IMG/VR virus record: IMGVR_UViG_3300032118_000016
Location: 1-44,804 of that record
Source: a virus
Length of the DNA: 44,804 nucleotides
Reading direction: 5' to 3' (one strand)
The translations under genes and the position numbers were made by a program. Below, one piece after another: positions 13,197 through 19,685 of this stretch. The stretch's first letter is position 1. Each line of letters starts with the position of its first letter. Below the pieces are notes generated by a model, which searched no databases, was not told the origin of the DNA, and saw only the letters and a list, made by a program, of their open reading frames with translations.

Positions 13197-13394
13197 CTAA
13201 ACTTTATGAGAATCAATCCATTTTTCAAATTCTCTTAGATTTATTACTAATTTTTTGCCTAATTTACGTATGCAAATTGAGAAACCATTTTGCTTTGCAT
13301 TGTAAATCATATAACGCAAAGAACTTTCAGAAAAAGATGGATATGTTTTAGCTAGTTCTTTGACAGTCATAAATTTTTGTTGAGTTTCAATCAT
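13197..13394 (-). CDS. Excisionase/AlpA-like helix-turn-helix protein
   Basis: 65 residues with the best ribosome-binding site in the operon (AAGGAG). The single winged-helix-like domain reads MTVKELAKTYPSFSESSLRY, MIYNAKQNG, IRKLGKKLVINLREFEKWIDSH, the pattern of small phage regulators often annotated as excisionase-like. No integrase was found in the window, so a transcriptional role is more likely than excision. Confidence 0.75.
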   Translation of the reverse strand: MIETQQKFMTVKELAKTYPSFSESSLRYMIYNAKQNGFSICIRKLGKKLVINLREFEKWIDSHKV

Positions 13395-13424
13395 ATAATT
13401 AATCTCCTTCGTGAATTTAATAAA

Positions 13425-13478
13425 TTAAAATAATAATAATATTATTATAATGATAAGTATCCCCATCGGTATAAACAT
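13425..13478 (-). CDS. Candidate 17-residue hydrophobic micropeptide
   Basis: MFIPMGILIIIIILLLF-type reading (17 residues) from an ATG seven bases after GGAGAC. It fits a single membrane helix and lies in the otherwise empty 127-base gap between 13394 and 13522. In DNA this AT-rich, runs of Ile/Leu codons arise easily, so only the spacing of the ribosome-binding site supports it. Confidence 0.2.
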   Translation of the reverse strand: MFIPMGILIIIIILLLF

Positions 13479-13521
13479 AGGCTTTGTCTCCGCTTAAGTT
13501 TATTCTTCTTCATATTCTATA

Positions 13522-13701
13522 TTATTTATAATTTTCATCTTGATTTATAGATCTATAATGTTGAAAGAGCGGATCGCAATTGCTAGATTCTTTGTGTTGC
13601 AGCGGGTTAATATCAAATTTCCCGCAAATTGGACACATTATAATTTGTCCTTCTTCAAATAATTTTTGTAATCTTAGCCAATTTACTTTTTCTATTCTCA
13701 T
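13522..13701 (-). CDS. Small zinc-binding protein
   Basis: 59 residues beginning MRIEKVNWLRLQKLFEEGQ, with C23-P-I-C26-G, H36 and C42, a likely zinc knuckle (CPICGKFDINPLQH). A GAGA ribosome-binding site is a few bases upstream. It is just below the usual 60-codon cut-off, so it is easily missed. Neighbours 13733 and 15274 also carry CPxC knuckles. Confidence 0.65.
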   Translation of the reverse strand: MRIEKVNWLRLQKLFEEGQIIMCPICGKFDINPLQHKESSNCDPLFQHYRSINQDENYK

Positions 13702-13732
13702 TGTCTGTTCTCATTTTAATTTTTGCTCTGTT

Positions 13733-14044
13733 TTATTCTTGATATTCTTCGATATAATCGTCAATTGACGTTTCTAGTATTGCAAAATAAATTTCTTTTA
13801 TGTGAGTTTCTTTGCACGTAGGACATCTTATGATTAATTTTGTTATATAATCATAGGTGTGGTAATTGAAAGTAGATTGGCATGATTCTGGCAGAATAAT
13901 AAAGTCTTCATAATCCTCATGATGTTTAATATATTCTTCAATTAAATCCTTGGCGTCATCATTGTACATTTTGCATATATGCTCTTTGTTACTCATATTG
14001 GGATTGTTTGACATATATAATGCTGGGATTGTTTGATGGTTCAT
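13733..14044 (-). CDS. Hypothetical protein with CPTC knuckle
   Basis: 103 residues; acidic C-terminus (DDYIEEYQE), one CPTC knuckle (IIRCPTCKETHIKEIYF). The start is uncertain: an imperfect repeat encodes MSNNPNMSN near the N-terminus and internal ATGs at 14014 and 13996 are equally lacking in ribosome-binding sites. Not recognised. Confidence 0.6.
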   Translation of the reverse strand: MNHQTIPALYMSNNPNMSNKEHICKMYNDDAKDLIEEYIKHHEDYEDFIILPESCQSTFNYHTYDYITKLIIRCPTCKETHIKEIYFAILETSIDDYIEEYQE

Positions 14045-14062
14045 ATATTATTTTCTATTGAT

Positions 14063-14338
14063 TTAATGCAGCGCATCAAGCCGCGAATTGAAAGCCGCTT
14101 TAATTTCGTCATGTTGGTCATAGCCGGTTACATAACCTAGTAAATATATTGCCAATGCTAATTCATTGTTTCTAAATTTTTTGGCTATTTCTAATAAAAT
14201 TTCAGCGCTGCTTTTTTTTCCCCCAATTTCAAGATAGAGATTAAAAACAAAATCCGCTATTTTACTGCTTGTTTCATTGGAAATATCTAAACTTGCTCTA
14301 AGAAGATCAGCTATATTTTTTGTATTATTATCCGTCAT
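14063..14338 (-). CDS. Helical hypothetical protein
   Basis: 91 residues, almost wholly helical (IADLLRASLDISNETSSKIADF, AEILLEIAKKFRNNELALAIYLLGYVTGY). A GAGAT element is about ten bases upstream of the ATG. No membrane segment or motif; not recognised. Confidence 0.65.
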   Translation of the reverse strand: MTDNNTKNIADLLRASLDISNETSSKIADFVFNLYLEIGGKKSSAEILLEIAKKFRNNELALAIYLLGYVTGYDQHDEIKAAFNSRLDALH

Positions 14339-14345
14339 TATTTTT

Positions 14346-14579
14346 TTATCTCGTTATATTTAAATTTTCGTTGTTTGATGATGCTTGGGTTGGCAGTGAG
14401 GGATCGCTTTTTGTACGAGTTATTCGTGGCTGTTGCCAAAATTTATAATCATCGAGATGTGGTACCATCTGCGTATCGATTTTTTGTTGATAAGTATCTC
14501 CTAAAGACTCCAGAAAGTCTTCAAAAGTTAATTCATTAAATTGTTTATCAGATAATTTTTTTAGTGTGAATTGAATCAT
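14346..14579 (-). CDS. Hypothetical protein
   Basis: 77 residues; a short folded N-terminus (LKKLSDKQFNELTFEDFLESLG) and a Ser/Pro/Asn-rich tail that looks disordered. AAGGA lies 7 bases before the ATG. It overlaps the upstream membrane-protein gene by 32 bases. Confidence 0.65.
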   Translation of the reverse strand: MIQFTLKKLSDKQFNELTFEDFLESLGDTYQQKIDTQMVPHLDDYKFWQQPRITRTKSDPSLPTQASSNNENLNITR

Positions 14580-14781
14580 TTTGTTGTTCCTTTTTAAATA
14601 ATTTAGTTAATAAAATTTTTAATATGCAAAGAAAGTTTACAGCGACAATTATTGAATAAAAACTATCGGCATTATCATTACATATATAAATCATGATGAA
14701 ACATAATAATGCCAATAAAAAATTAAGAATAAGATAAAAGTTGCTTAAATTAGTAAACTTGGGTAAGATTTTATATTGCAT
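14548..14781 (-). CDS. Small membrane protein
   Basis: 77 residues with two hydrophobic segments (FYLILNFLLALLCFIMIYIC and SIIVAVNFLCILKILLTKLF) and a charged C-terminus. GAGAAA precedes the ATG. Co-linear with its operon neighbours; function unknown. Confidence 0.6.
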   Translation of the reverse strand: MQYKILPKFTNLSNFYLILNFLLALLCFIMIYICNDNADSFYSIIVAVNFLCILKILLTKLFKKEQQNDSIHTKKII

Positions 14782-14813
14782 GATTGATTTCTCGTATTAA
14801 ATTTTTGTGTATG

Positions 14814-15074
14814 TTATTGGTTAGGAAGCCCGGGGTTAAATGGTTTTAATTCTGGGCTTTTGTTTTTATAGGATTTGTCGATTTCTTTGTATAAGTTAGT
14901 AATTACTGTTTCTAATAGATGACTTGCTTTTTTCATAAATTTCAAATTAGTTTCATTGTTGTGTTGAAAAAAAGTTATTGTTTTTTGATCATCACTAAGT
15001 TTAAATGCGATCATTATTGCTAACCGCATTTGTATAGCTTCCAATTCTAGTAATATTTTTTCTAATGTTTCCAT
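14814..15074 (-). CDS. Helical hypothetical protein
   Basis: 86 residues, helical (LEKILLELEAIQMRLAIMIAFKLSDDQK), with a proline-rich end (SPELKPFNPGLPNQ). AGGTGA lies five bases before the ATG and immediately follows the stop of the frame at 15082, a normal operon junction. Confidence 0.65.
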   Translation of the reverse strand: METLEKILLELEAIQMRLAIMIAFKLSDDQKTITFFQHNNETNLKFMKKASHLLETVITNLYKEIDKSYKNKSPELKPFNPGLPNQ

Positions 15075-15081
15075 ATATCAC

Positions 15082-15273
15082 CTATTTATTATTTAGTGTT
15101 TTGACTAGTGCTGAATACTCCTCATCTCTTTTTCTTAAAATATTTTGCCATACTCCATCCATACAAAGCATTTGTCCTGTAATTTCTCTTCCAAACCAGT
15201 TTCCGTAATCGTTTTTTATGCAGCAATAGCCGAGCCTATCTAAAATATCTGCTATATAATTTGAACATGCGTA
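15082..15273 (-). other. Open frame continuing past the UGA stop of the gene at 15274 (readthrough extension or broken gene)
   Basis: 63 sense codons follow the UGA at 15274-15276 in the same frame, ending at TAG. The translation looks like protein: YIADILDRLGYCCIKNDYG, NWFGREITGQM, VWQNILRKRDEEYSALVKT. No ATG or other common start lies near its beginning; the first ATG is 34 codons in. The TAG is placed a few bases before the next gene's ribosome-binding site, as a genuine gene end would be. Either UGA is read through, the stop is recent, or an unusual start is used. Confidence 0.5.
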
Positions 15274-15528
15274 TCACTCAAAAACTTCTCTTTCTGTCTC
15301 TTCAACTTTATTATCATAGCCGGCGCATTCTTTATCCGCGCAAAAATATCGTCCATTGCGTTCTTTAGCATCACTTGAGCAATACGGGCAAGTGTAGTGG
15401 AAATAATTGCTTATCTCTTCAGCAGTAAAAATTTCTTTTTTAAAAAGTTTTTCAACTAAAGATGATTGACAGCAATATATCTCTTTATTAATCAAATTTC
15501 TTACTTCTTCATCATCATAGGTTTTCAT
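15274..15528 (-). CDS. Zinc-ribbon protein, ends at a UGA followed by an open frame
   Basis: 84 residues from ATG at 15528 (GAGG eight bases upstream); a TTG at 15555 would overlap the previous gene further and is unlikely. MKTYDDEEVRNLINKEIYCC leads into FHYTCPYCSSDAKERNGRYFCADKECAGY, a four-cysteine zinc ribbon (CxxC, then CxxxxC). After VFE the frame meets UGA and then stays open for 63 more codons (see 15082-15273). Confidence 0.7.
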   Translation of the reverse strand: MKTYDDEEVRNLINKEIYCCQSSLVEKLFKKEIFTAEEISNYFHYTCPYCSSDAKERNGRYFCADKECAGYDNKVEETEREVFE

Positions 15529-15538
15529 AATTTTGGCC

Positions 15539-15712
15539 TCAAATTTCTTTATCAATTAAACCTTTTACATCGTCTGCTTTACAAGAGAAACAGATGCCGC
15601 ATGCATCATTAGTGCAAAGATATAAGACGTTGATTTTTTTGATATTAATTTTTTTTGCTGGTGTTCCGCAAAAGGCTTTCCAGGTATCTGCGCTAAAAGT
15701 GTAAGTGGTCAT
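15539..15712 (-). CDS. Small Cys-rich protein, first gene of the minus operon
   Basis: 57 residues starting MTTYTFSADTWKAFCGTPAKK and containing C33, C38, C41 and C44 (LCTNDACGICFSCK), a compact metal-binding cluster. A GAGAGG ribosome-binding site precedes the ATG. It overlaps the next frame slightly. First gene after the leader and promoter at 15713-15951. Confidence 0.6.
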   Translation of the reverse strand: MTTYTFSADTWKAFCGTPAKKINIKKINVLYLCTNDACGICFSCKADDVKGLIDKEI

Positions 15713-15922
15713 AATTTTAATCCTCTCATGATAAAATTAATTGTATTTGTGCGGTGGAGGGGCTAAGATTGGCTTCTCAGCCCCGCGGCTTGTGTTCATA
15801 AAGATTTTTATTATATTAGTTGCTGATGCGTTGATGAGACGCTGCCTAGAGGGGCTATCATGCCTTCCTTCCGCCTGCGTTAGTATTAGTATTGGTGCAG
15901 ATCAGAAAACTAATATGATCGG
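15713..15922 (-). promoter_or_regulatory. Long structured 5' leader of the minus operon
   Basis: About 200 bases between the promoter and the first gene. It holds a hairpin, 15759-15768 with 15775-15784 (GGGGCTAAGA with TCTCAGCCCC, one mismatch, 6-base loop), and two tiny minus-strand frames: 20 residues at 15737-15799 (MNTSRGAEKPILAPPPHKYN) and a 16-residue one starting MIAPLGSV after GAAGGAAGG. The layout recalls an attenuated leader. The + strand frame across it (15741-15926) has no ribosome-binding site. Confidence 0.35.
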
Positions 15923-15951
15923 ATAATATAATAAATAATAATAATTGTCAA
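15923..15951 (-). promoter_or_regulatory. Promoter of the 12432-15712 operon
   Basis: On the minus strand TTGACA (15946-15951), 17 bases, TATTAT (15923-15928). This equals the rightward early promoter at 10354-10382 in both hexamers and spacing, and the two share TTTATTATATTAT, suggesting common control or origin by duplication. Confidence 0.7.
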
Positions 15952-16603
15952 TAATAATATTAATCTTTTTAATTATTTTTGAGTAATTCATTATGCATAT
16001 ATCTGTACATTTATTACTCTATATCTCTTTATTAGTGGTCGCTTATATATATAGAGAGACGGTCGTGCATATCGTAACTGCTCTTACTCACCCAGTTTTT
16101 CACTCTTTGGCGGTTCTTCTTCAGCTAGTCGATTCGCTTAATTATTATCATTAGCAAGATTAGCAATGTTGGCTTTCAACTTTGCAATTCTTTGCTTCTA
16201 TCTATTGACTTTCTCATAAAAATATGATACTAAAGCCTACATGATGCTTTAGCTTTGGGAGGACCACTATAAATATCTAACTTGGGGCATAAGATCGTCT
16301 CTCTACTAAGCTTTCGCGTAATGCTCGATATCTCCTTACTATCAACCTCTTAACAATACCCCCCCCTATGTAAAGTATAAATATATGATGTAGAGGGTAA
16401 TATTTTCCTTTAAAACGTAGTAAAATCAAGCATTTAGCATGAGATTTACTCCGATCTAGAGATAGATTATATAGCATAAATGTATAAATAATGCTCAGTA
16501 GTCAAGAATTACTTAGTTCTATACCATATACCCCCCAAAGTAATATTTATATATATATATATACGTTATACATTCCTCTATAGTAGCCAAATATGAGATA
16601 TAG
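15952..16603. other. Apparently non-coding stretch before the GC-richer island
   Basis: No convincing gene on either strand: stops are frequent and the short open frames (for example 16277-16477 minus) lack ribosome-binding sites and plausible protein composition. Visible structure: a hairpin CTAAAGC/GCTTTAG at 16230-16252, an 8-C run (16359-16366), a 6-C run (16531-16536) and a TA repeat (about 16548-16562). It could be decayed genes or an integration scar; no tRNA or attachment site was recognised. Confidence 0.5.
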
Positions 16604-16657
16604 TGTACAAATAATGATCAAATTCTTTTAGAGTTCAAGCAAGAGATAACTTATACG

Positions 16658-16927
16658 TTGGAAGTAAGTGCTTCGCAGGATAATGACGCAATTTTTAATT
16701 TGCTCGATAAAGTGACGAAGGGTATTTCTGTTGGGCAAATTGCAGTTACGCAAGTTGGCATCAGAGTAACATTTACACAAAATCCTCAAGGAAAGAAAAT
16801 AAAAGCTCGTTCGTTCAACTTAAGTTATCCCAATTCGTGTTCATTAAAAAATGATGGGCGCGATCTTATTATTCGTAAGATGCTGACAGACTCCAATGTT
16901 GAACCAAAGGAACCTAATAACACATAA
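16658..16927 (+). CDS. Hypothetical protein, apparently 5'-truncated
   Basis: The protein-like frame runs back to a TAG at 16601-16603 without any ATG or GTG: upstream of the TTG at 16658 it still reads NNDQILLEFKQEITYT. No start has a ribosome-binding site. Core: LEVSASQDNDAIFNLLDKVT, then VGQIAVTQVGIRVTFTQNPQG. Base composition is GC-richer than the phage genes on either side. It overlaps the start region of the next frame. I do not recognise the family. Probably the 3' part of a gene whose beginning was lost when this island arrived. Confidence 0.5.
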   Translation: MEVSASQDNDAIFNLLDKVTKGISVGQIAVTQVGIRVTFTQNPQGKKIKARSFNLSYPNSCSLKNDGRDLIIRKMLTDSNVEPKEPNNT

Positions 16928-16940
16928 CCTAGCTTTTAAA

Positions 16941-17552
16941 ATGCCAGAAAACGACGTATTAAAATATATTTTAGCGCGACTTGGTACTTGCGGCGACTGC
17001 CAAACAAATTTTGGTGTTGATGACGTAAGTAACTGGTTTGTTGGTGCAGTTGAAATCTTAATTGCAAACGGGATATTGCAAAAAACTTGTTCTGCCACAA
17101 CGACGGGATGCAAAGGATGCGAGGAATACTGTGATATGCCTGTTCAGATATTACCAAAAGAAAAGAGACAACCAGCAAGAGCATTTATAGTATGTGATAA
17201 GCGCGATGATGTTGGTTGCATATCCGTAGATTTATCCAATCTTAAACAATGGCAAATTAGCGGGGGATTGTTAGCCAACACACTATCTGCTTTACTTAAT
17301 TTGATAGTAGTTCCGCTAAAAAGCCGCGACGTTAACCATTGGATACTAGGAATGCTTAAAGGAAAAAAACACAGTGATTATCCGGTTTTAAGTATAGAAA
17401 ACGGTGTCTTTCTTAAAATTGCTGGTCATGATCTACCGCTGATTGAAATATTGGCACTTAAAGATGGTAAGCTTTTGCTGGATAAAAAAGAATTGATTAA
17501 GCGTGTCGATAAACCAATAAAAAAGCTTAGAATGAGGAGAATTTTACTATGA
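16941..17552 (+). CDS. Hypothetical protein with Cys-rich N-terminal region (island gene)
   Basis: 203 residues from the ATG at 16941 (MPENDVLKYILARLG); an in-frame ATG at 16896 overlaps the previous frame. Cysteines C17, C20 (CGDCQTNFGV) and TGCKGCEEYCDMP suggest a metal site near residues 50-65. It then contains RAFIVCDKRDDVG, LEQW-like LKQWQISGG and ILGMLKGKKHSDYPVLSIENG. It looks like a bacterial chromosomal gene family, GC-richer than the phage average, and not a usual phage gene. No ribosome-binding site is visible. Function unknown. Confidence 0.6.
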   Translation: MPENDVLKYILARLGTCGDCQTNFGVDDVSNWFVGAVEILIANGILQKTCSATTTGCKGCEEYCDMPVQILPKEKRQPARAFIVCDKRDDVGCISVDLSNLKQWQISGGLLANTLSALLNLIVVPLKSRDVNHWILGMLKGKKHSDYPVLSIENGVFLKIAGHDLPLIEILALKDGKLLLDKKELIKRVDKPIKKLRMRRILL

Positions 17553-17669
17553 TAGAAAGGAGGCCGAGCGGAGGGAGGCCTAAGAGAATAAGGGATGTAT
17601 GGAAGAATGAGAAAGAGATAGGGATGAGATAAGGTATAGGGCTGGGCTGCTAGTTCCCTAGCTAACTTC

Positions 17670-17728
17670 TGTTTCATGCGCTAGCATTCTTTGTTTCATG
17701 CGTAGCATAATCTGTTCCATGTGAAACA
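17670..17728. repeat. Three phased TGTTTCATG repeats, the last a near-consensus parS site
   Basis: TGTTTCATGCG occurs at 17670-17680 and 17692-17702, each followed by a TAGCAT, and a related TGTTCCATGTGAAACA at 17713-17728. The starts are 22 and 21 bases apart, i.e. two helical turns. The last copy differs at one base from the Bacillus parS sequence TGTTCCACGTGAAACA. It lies in the 250-base gap between the island genes and the regulator at 17804; the rest of that gap (17553-17669) shows nothing but a short AGGCC/GGCCT inverted repeat. Confidence 0.5.
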
Positions 17729-17744
17729 ATAGTTTTATAAGCAA

Positions 17745-17773
17745 TTGATAATCAATATATATAAGTATATATT
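17745..17773 (+). promoter_or_regulatory. Promoter for the regulator at 17804, with operator-like palindrome
   Basis: TTGATA (17745-17750), 17 bases, TATATT (17768-17773). The -35 is embedded in ATTGAT-A-ATCAAT (17744-17756), a symmetric site where a repressor could sit. The downstream gene is itself a helix-turn-helix protein, so autoregulation is possible. Confidence 0.4.
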
Positions 17774-17803
17774 ATGAACATTAATAAATATTAAGATAAA
17801 TAT

Positions 17804-18319
17804 ATGCCAGATAATTATAATATTTATAATAATGATTTCTCTAATCCCAATAGATATTCCTCCGAAAGAGATATCTCTGTAGATGAATACTCTAATCAAT
17901 ATGAAAAACAAGATGAAGTTTCCAATATAAAATCAAATCCTAAGACTTATAAATTTAGAAGTTCAGTAAAAATACTTGATAAAGTAAAAAGAATAACTGC
18001 ATTAAATAGAAGATATAAAATAATTAAGTTTAGAAGGATGTTTGGTATTACTAGAATGGATTTGGCTAATTTACTCGGTAGAATCTATAGAACGGTTAGT
18101 AAATGGGAGGCTGGGGAAAGAGTGTGTGGTACTGATTATATAGTTATGCTGGAAGTACTGTCTAAAGGGAAATTAGGCGTATTCTACGCAGTAGATGAAA
18201 AATTATTATTGCCTATTAGACAACAACAAGAAATATTCGCTAGATGGAATCTAATGAAAAAGATGGTTAATAAAAGAGGAAGGAAAATGTTTCCTAAGAT
18301 ATGTAAATTGGGATTATAA
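17804..18319 (+). CDS. XRE/Cro-CI-like helix-turn-helix protein
   Basis: 171 residues. The first 45 are Asn/Tyr/Ser-rich and disordered; the DNA-binding domain is at about 72-118 (FRRMFGITRMDLANLLGRI, YRTVSKWEAGERVCGTDYIVMLEVL), with the XRE signature SKWEAGER. A basic C-terminus follows (KKMVNKRGRKMFPKI). No clear ribosome-binding site. As the first gene before the packaging block it may control late genes or act as a repressor. Confidence 0.75.
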   Translation: MPDNYNIYNNDFSNPNRYSSERDISVDEYSNQYEKQDEVSNIKSNPKTYKFRSSVKILDKVKRITALNRRYKIIKFRRMFGITRMDLANLLGRIYRTVSKWEAGERVCGTDYIVMLEVLSKGKLGVFYAVDEKLLLPIRQQQEIFARWNLMKKMVNKRGRKMFPKICKLGL

Positions 18320-18342
18320 ATTAATTATACCAATAGAATAAT

Positions 18343-18615
18343 ATGAAAGAAAAATCTAAAAAAAATATGAGTGAATTTGTCACTATAGAAACACAATGGC
18401 CTGAAGAAGGTGGCCTTTATTATTTACGTGTATCAGAAATAATAGGATTGCAAATTTTACCGTGTAATGATGCAGAATGGGATGTGGTTATGGTTACTTT
18501 TAAAGAAAAATATTTTTTATATAGTGGAAAAGATCGTGAAATAGCAGCGATAATTTATAGTAAAGCACAATCGGCTATAGCAAATTATATGAATAATAAA
18601 TTAGAAAAAAATTAA
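18343..18615 (+). CDS. Hypothetical protein
   Basis: 90 residues: a basic N-terminus, then a beta-rich domain (FVTIETQWPEEGGLYYLRVS, WDVVMVTFKEKYFLYSG) and a final helix. An in-frame ATG at 18367 is an alternative start; neither has a clear ribosome-binding site. Not recognised. Confidence 0.6.
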   Translation: MKEKSKKNMSEFVTIETQWPEEGGLYYLRVSEIIGLQILPCNDAEWDVVMVTFKEKYFLYSGKDREIAAIIYSKAQSAIANYMNNKLEKN

Positions 18616-18638
18616 AAAAAAGAAATAAAAGGTGATAT

Positions 18639-18821
18639 ATGGCAAAAAAATGGATCCAAAAAGCAATTAAACATCCTGGTGCACTACGTAAATCATTGGG
18701 AGCTAAAAAAGGCAAACCAATTCCTGCCAAGAAACTAGCTGCAGCAGCTAAGAAAGGCGGGAAGACTGGACAAAGAGCTCGTCTTGCTATCACTCTAAAA
18801 AAGATGTCTAAAAGAAAATAA
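18639..18821 (+). CDS. Small basic conserved phage protein
   Basis: 60 residues, about one third Lys/Arg: KKWIQKAIKHPGALRKSLG, then KKLAAAAKKGGKTGQRARLA. This 'W-I-x-KA-I-K-x-PGAL' protein recurs in many phages next to terminase or portal genes, sometimes found in virions. AGGTGA is six bases upstream. Highly positive charge suggests nucleic-acid binding; the role is not established. Confidence 0.8.
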   Translation: MAKKWIQKAIKHPGALRKSLGAKKGKPIPAKKLAAAAKKGGKTGQRARLAITLKKMSKRK

Positions 18822-18850
18822 TTATCTTTAATGGCAACAGAATGGAATTT

Positions 18851-19096
18851 ATGAAGAAATCATCGTCTAAAAAAATAAGAGATATTAAGGGCGTTATTAG
18901 TAGGGAAAAACGTTATGCCACTTTGGCTAAGAAAGAAGGAAGATATGCTAAGAAAAAAGAAAAAGAAGAAAAGCATAGAGGCCTTAAGGAAATGGCTAAA
19001 GACAGTGCTCATGAAGCTAAATGGGGTTTTGAATTTGCTAAGAAAAGAAAAGCAATAGTTAAAAAAGAATTACGTAAGTTGGGAAAGAGAAAATGA
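18851..19096 (+). CDS. Lysine-rich small protein
   Basis: 81 residues from the ATG at 18851 (another is at 18842), extremely Lys/Arg-rich with Glu (KKEGRYAKKKEKEEKHRG, FAKKRKAIVKKELRKLGKRK). Helical and probably nucleic-acid binding. Overlaps the next gene by four bases. Not recognised beyond composition. Confidence 0.65.
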   Translation: MKKSSSKKIRDIKGVISREKRYATLAKKEGRYAKKKEKEEKHRGLKEMAKDSAHEAKWGFEFAKKRKAIVKKELRKLGKRK

Positions 19097-19308
19097 AAAA
19101 GAAAACTATTACTATAACAGCTAAAGTATATAAACCTAATCAATCTAAGTATCCCGCTAGAGCATTAAAGCAAGGAATTAAAATAGAACACGAGCATACA
19201 GCTAATAAACGATTGGCTTCTATTATTGCTAAGAATCATTTGGATGAAGATAAAGATTATTATAAAAAATTAAAAAAAGTTGAGAAAAAAAATGCCAGCA
19301 AAAAGTAA
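19093..19308 (+). CDS. Basic protein, hypothetical
   Basis: 71 residues: KKKTITITAKVYKPNQSKYP and then HTANKRLASIIAKNHLDEDKDYYKKLKK. The second half resembles the short 'H...A..IA..HL.ED..YY..L' motif of small phage proteins in packaging clusters. The ATG overlaps the previous stop (ATGA). Confidence 0.65.
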   Translation: MKKKTITITAKVYKPNQSKYPARALKQGIKIEHEHTANKRLASIIAKNHLDEDKDYYKKLKKVEKKNASKK

Positions 19309-19477
19309 AAAACAACAAAAATTTATGGCTATGGTTTATCAGGCTAAAAAAACCGGCAAAGCAGCGAGTCCTAGAATTGCTAAAGCGGCTAAATCTATGA
19401 CTAAGGAAGAAGCTAAGAAATTTGCCTCTACTAAAACCAAAGGGTTACCAACTAAAGTAAAAAAGAAAAAGAAATAA
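19292..19477 (+). CDS. MPAKSKKQQ-type small basic protein (DUF3008-like)
   Basis: 61 residues from the ATG at 19292, opening MPAKSKKQQKFMAMVYQAKK and ending in a Lys run. The MPAKSxxQQ-FM start is shared with a widespread small protein family of bacteria and phages (I recall DUF3008; function unknown). It overlaps the previous gene by 17 bases. Confidence 0.75.
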   Translation: MPAKSKKQQKFMAMVYQAKKTGKAASPRIAKAAKSMTKEEAKKFASTKTKGLPTKVKKKKK

Positions 19478-19478
19478 T

Positions 19479-19592
19479 TTATTTTTTTCCTTTGATGGCT
19501 TTTTGTCTTTGAGTTTTAATCATTGCGCGCTTCTTTTCTTCTCTAGAAGCTGTTGGATGTTTTTTACTAGTATCTCTTGGTGGACGATTCAT
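19479..19592 (-). CDS. 37-residue basic peptide gene on the opposite strand
   Basis: Reads MNRPPRDTSKKHPTASREEK then KRAMIKTQRQKAIKGKK before TAA; AAAGGA lies six bases upstream of the ATG. It is as basic as the cluster it faces, yet encoded on the other strand, with its stop two bases from that of 19477. It is shorter than usual gene-calling limits. The composition and ribosome-binding site support it. Confidence 0.55.
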   Translation of the reverse strand: MNRPPRDTSKKHPTASREEKKRAMIKTQRQKAIKGKK

Positions 19593-19625
19593 ATTTTTTC
19601 CTTTATTTGAAAAATATAATGATTA

Positions 19626-19655
19626 TATTTAATCTTTTATTGAATAAAATGTCAA
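19626..19655 (-). promoter_or_regulatory. Possible promoter for the minus-strand peptide
   Basis: A perfect TTGACA on the minus strand (19650-19655) is followed after 17-18 bases by TTAAAT/TAAATA (19626-19632); a better TATAAT (19622-19627) is 22 bases away, too far. On + a TATAAT at 19657-19662 may serve the terminase genes, but its -35 is poor. Confidence 0.3.
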
Positions 19656-19685
19656 ATATAATCATGTATATTAGTATAAAATATT

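Noticed and set aside
13197-13394. Excisionase implying an integration module
   Set aside because: No integrase or recombinase gene and no attachment-site repeat was found, so this HTH protein is better read as a regulator.
15741-15926. 61-residue + strand gene
   Set aside because: No ribosome-binding site, composition unlike a protein, and it overlaps the hairpin-containing leader of the minus operon.
16080-16200. tRNA-like sequence (GTCGATTCGCTT)
   Set aside because: No cloverleaf stems or acceptor arm can be paired around it.
16277-16477. 66-residue minus-strand gene
   Set aside because: No ribosome-binding site, lies in a stretch dense with stops, and contains the poly-C run; probably chance.
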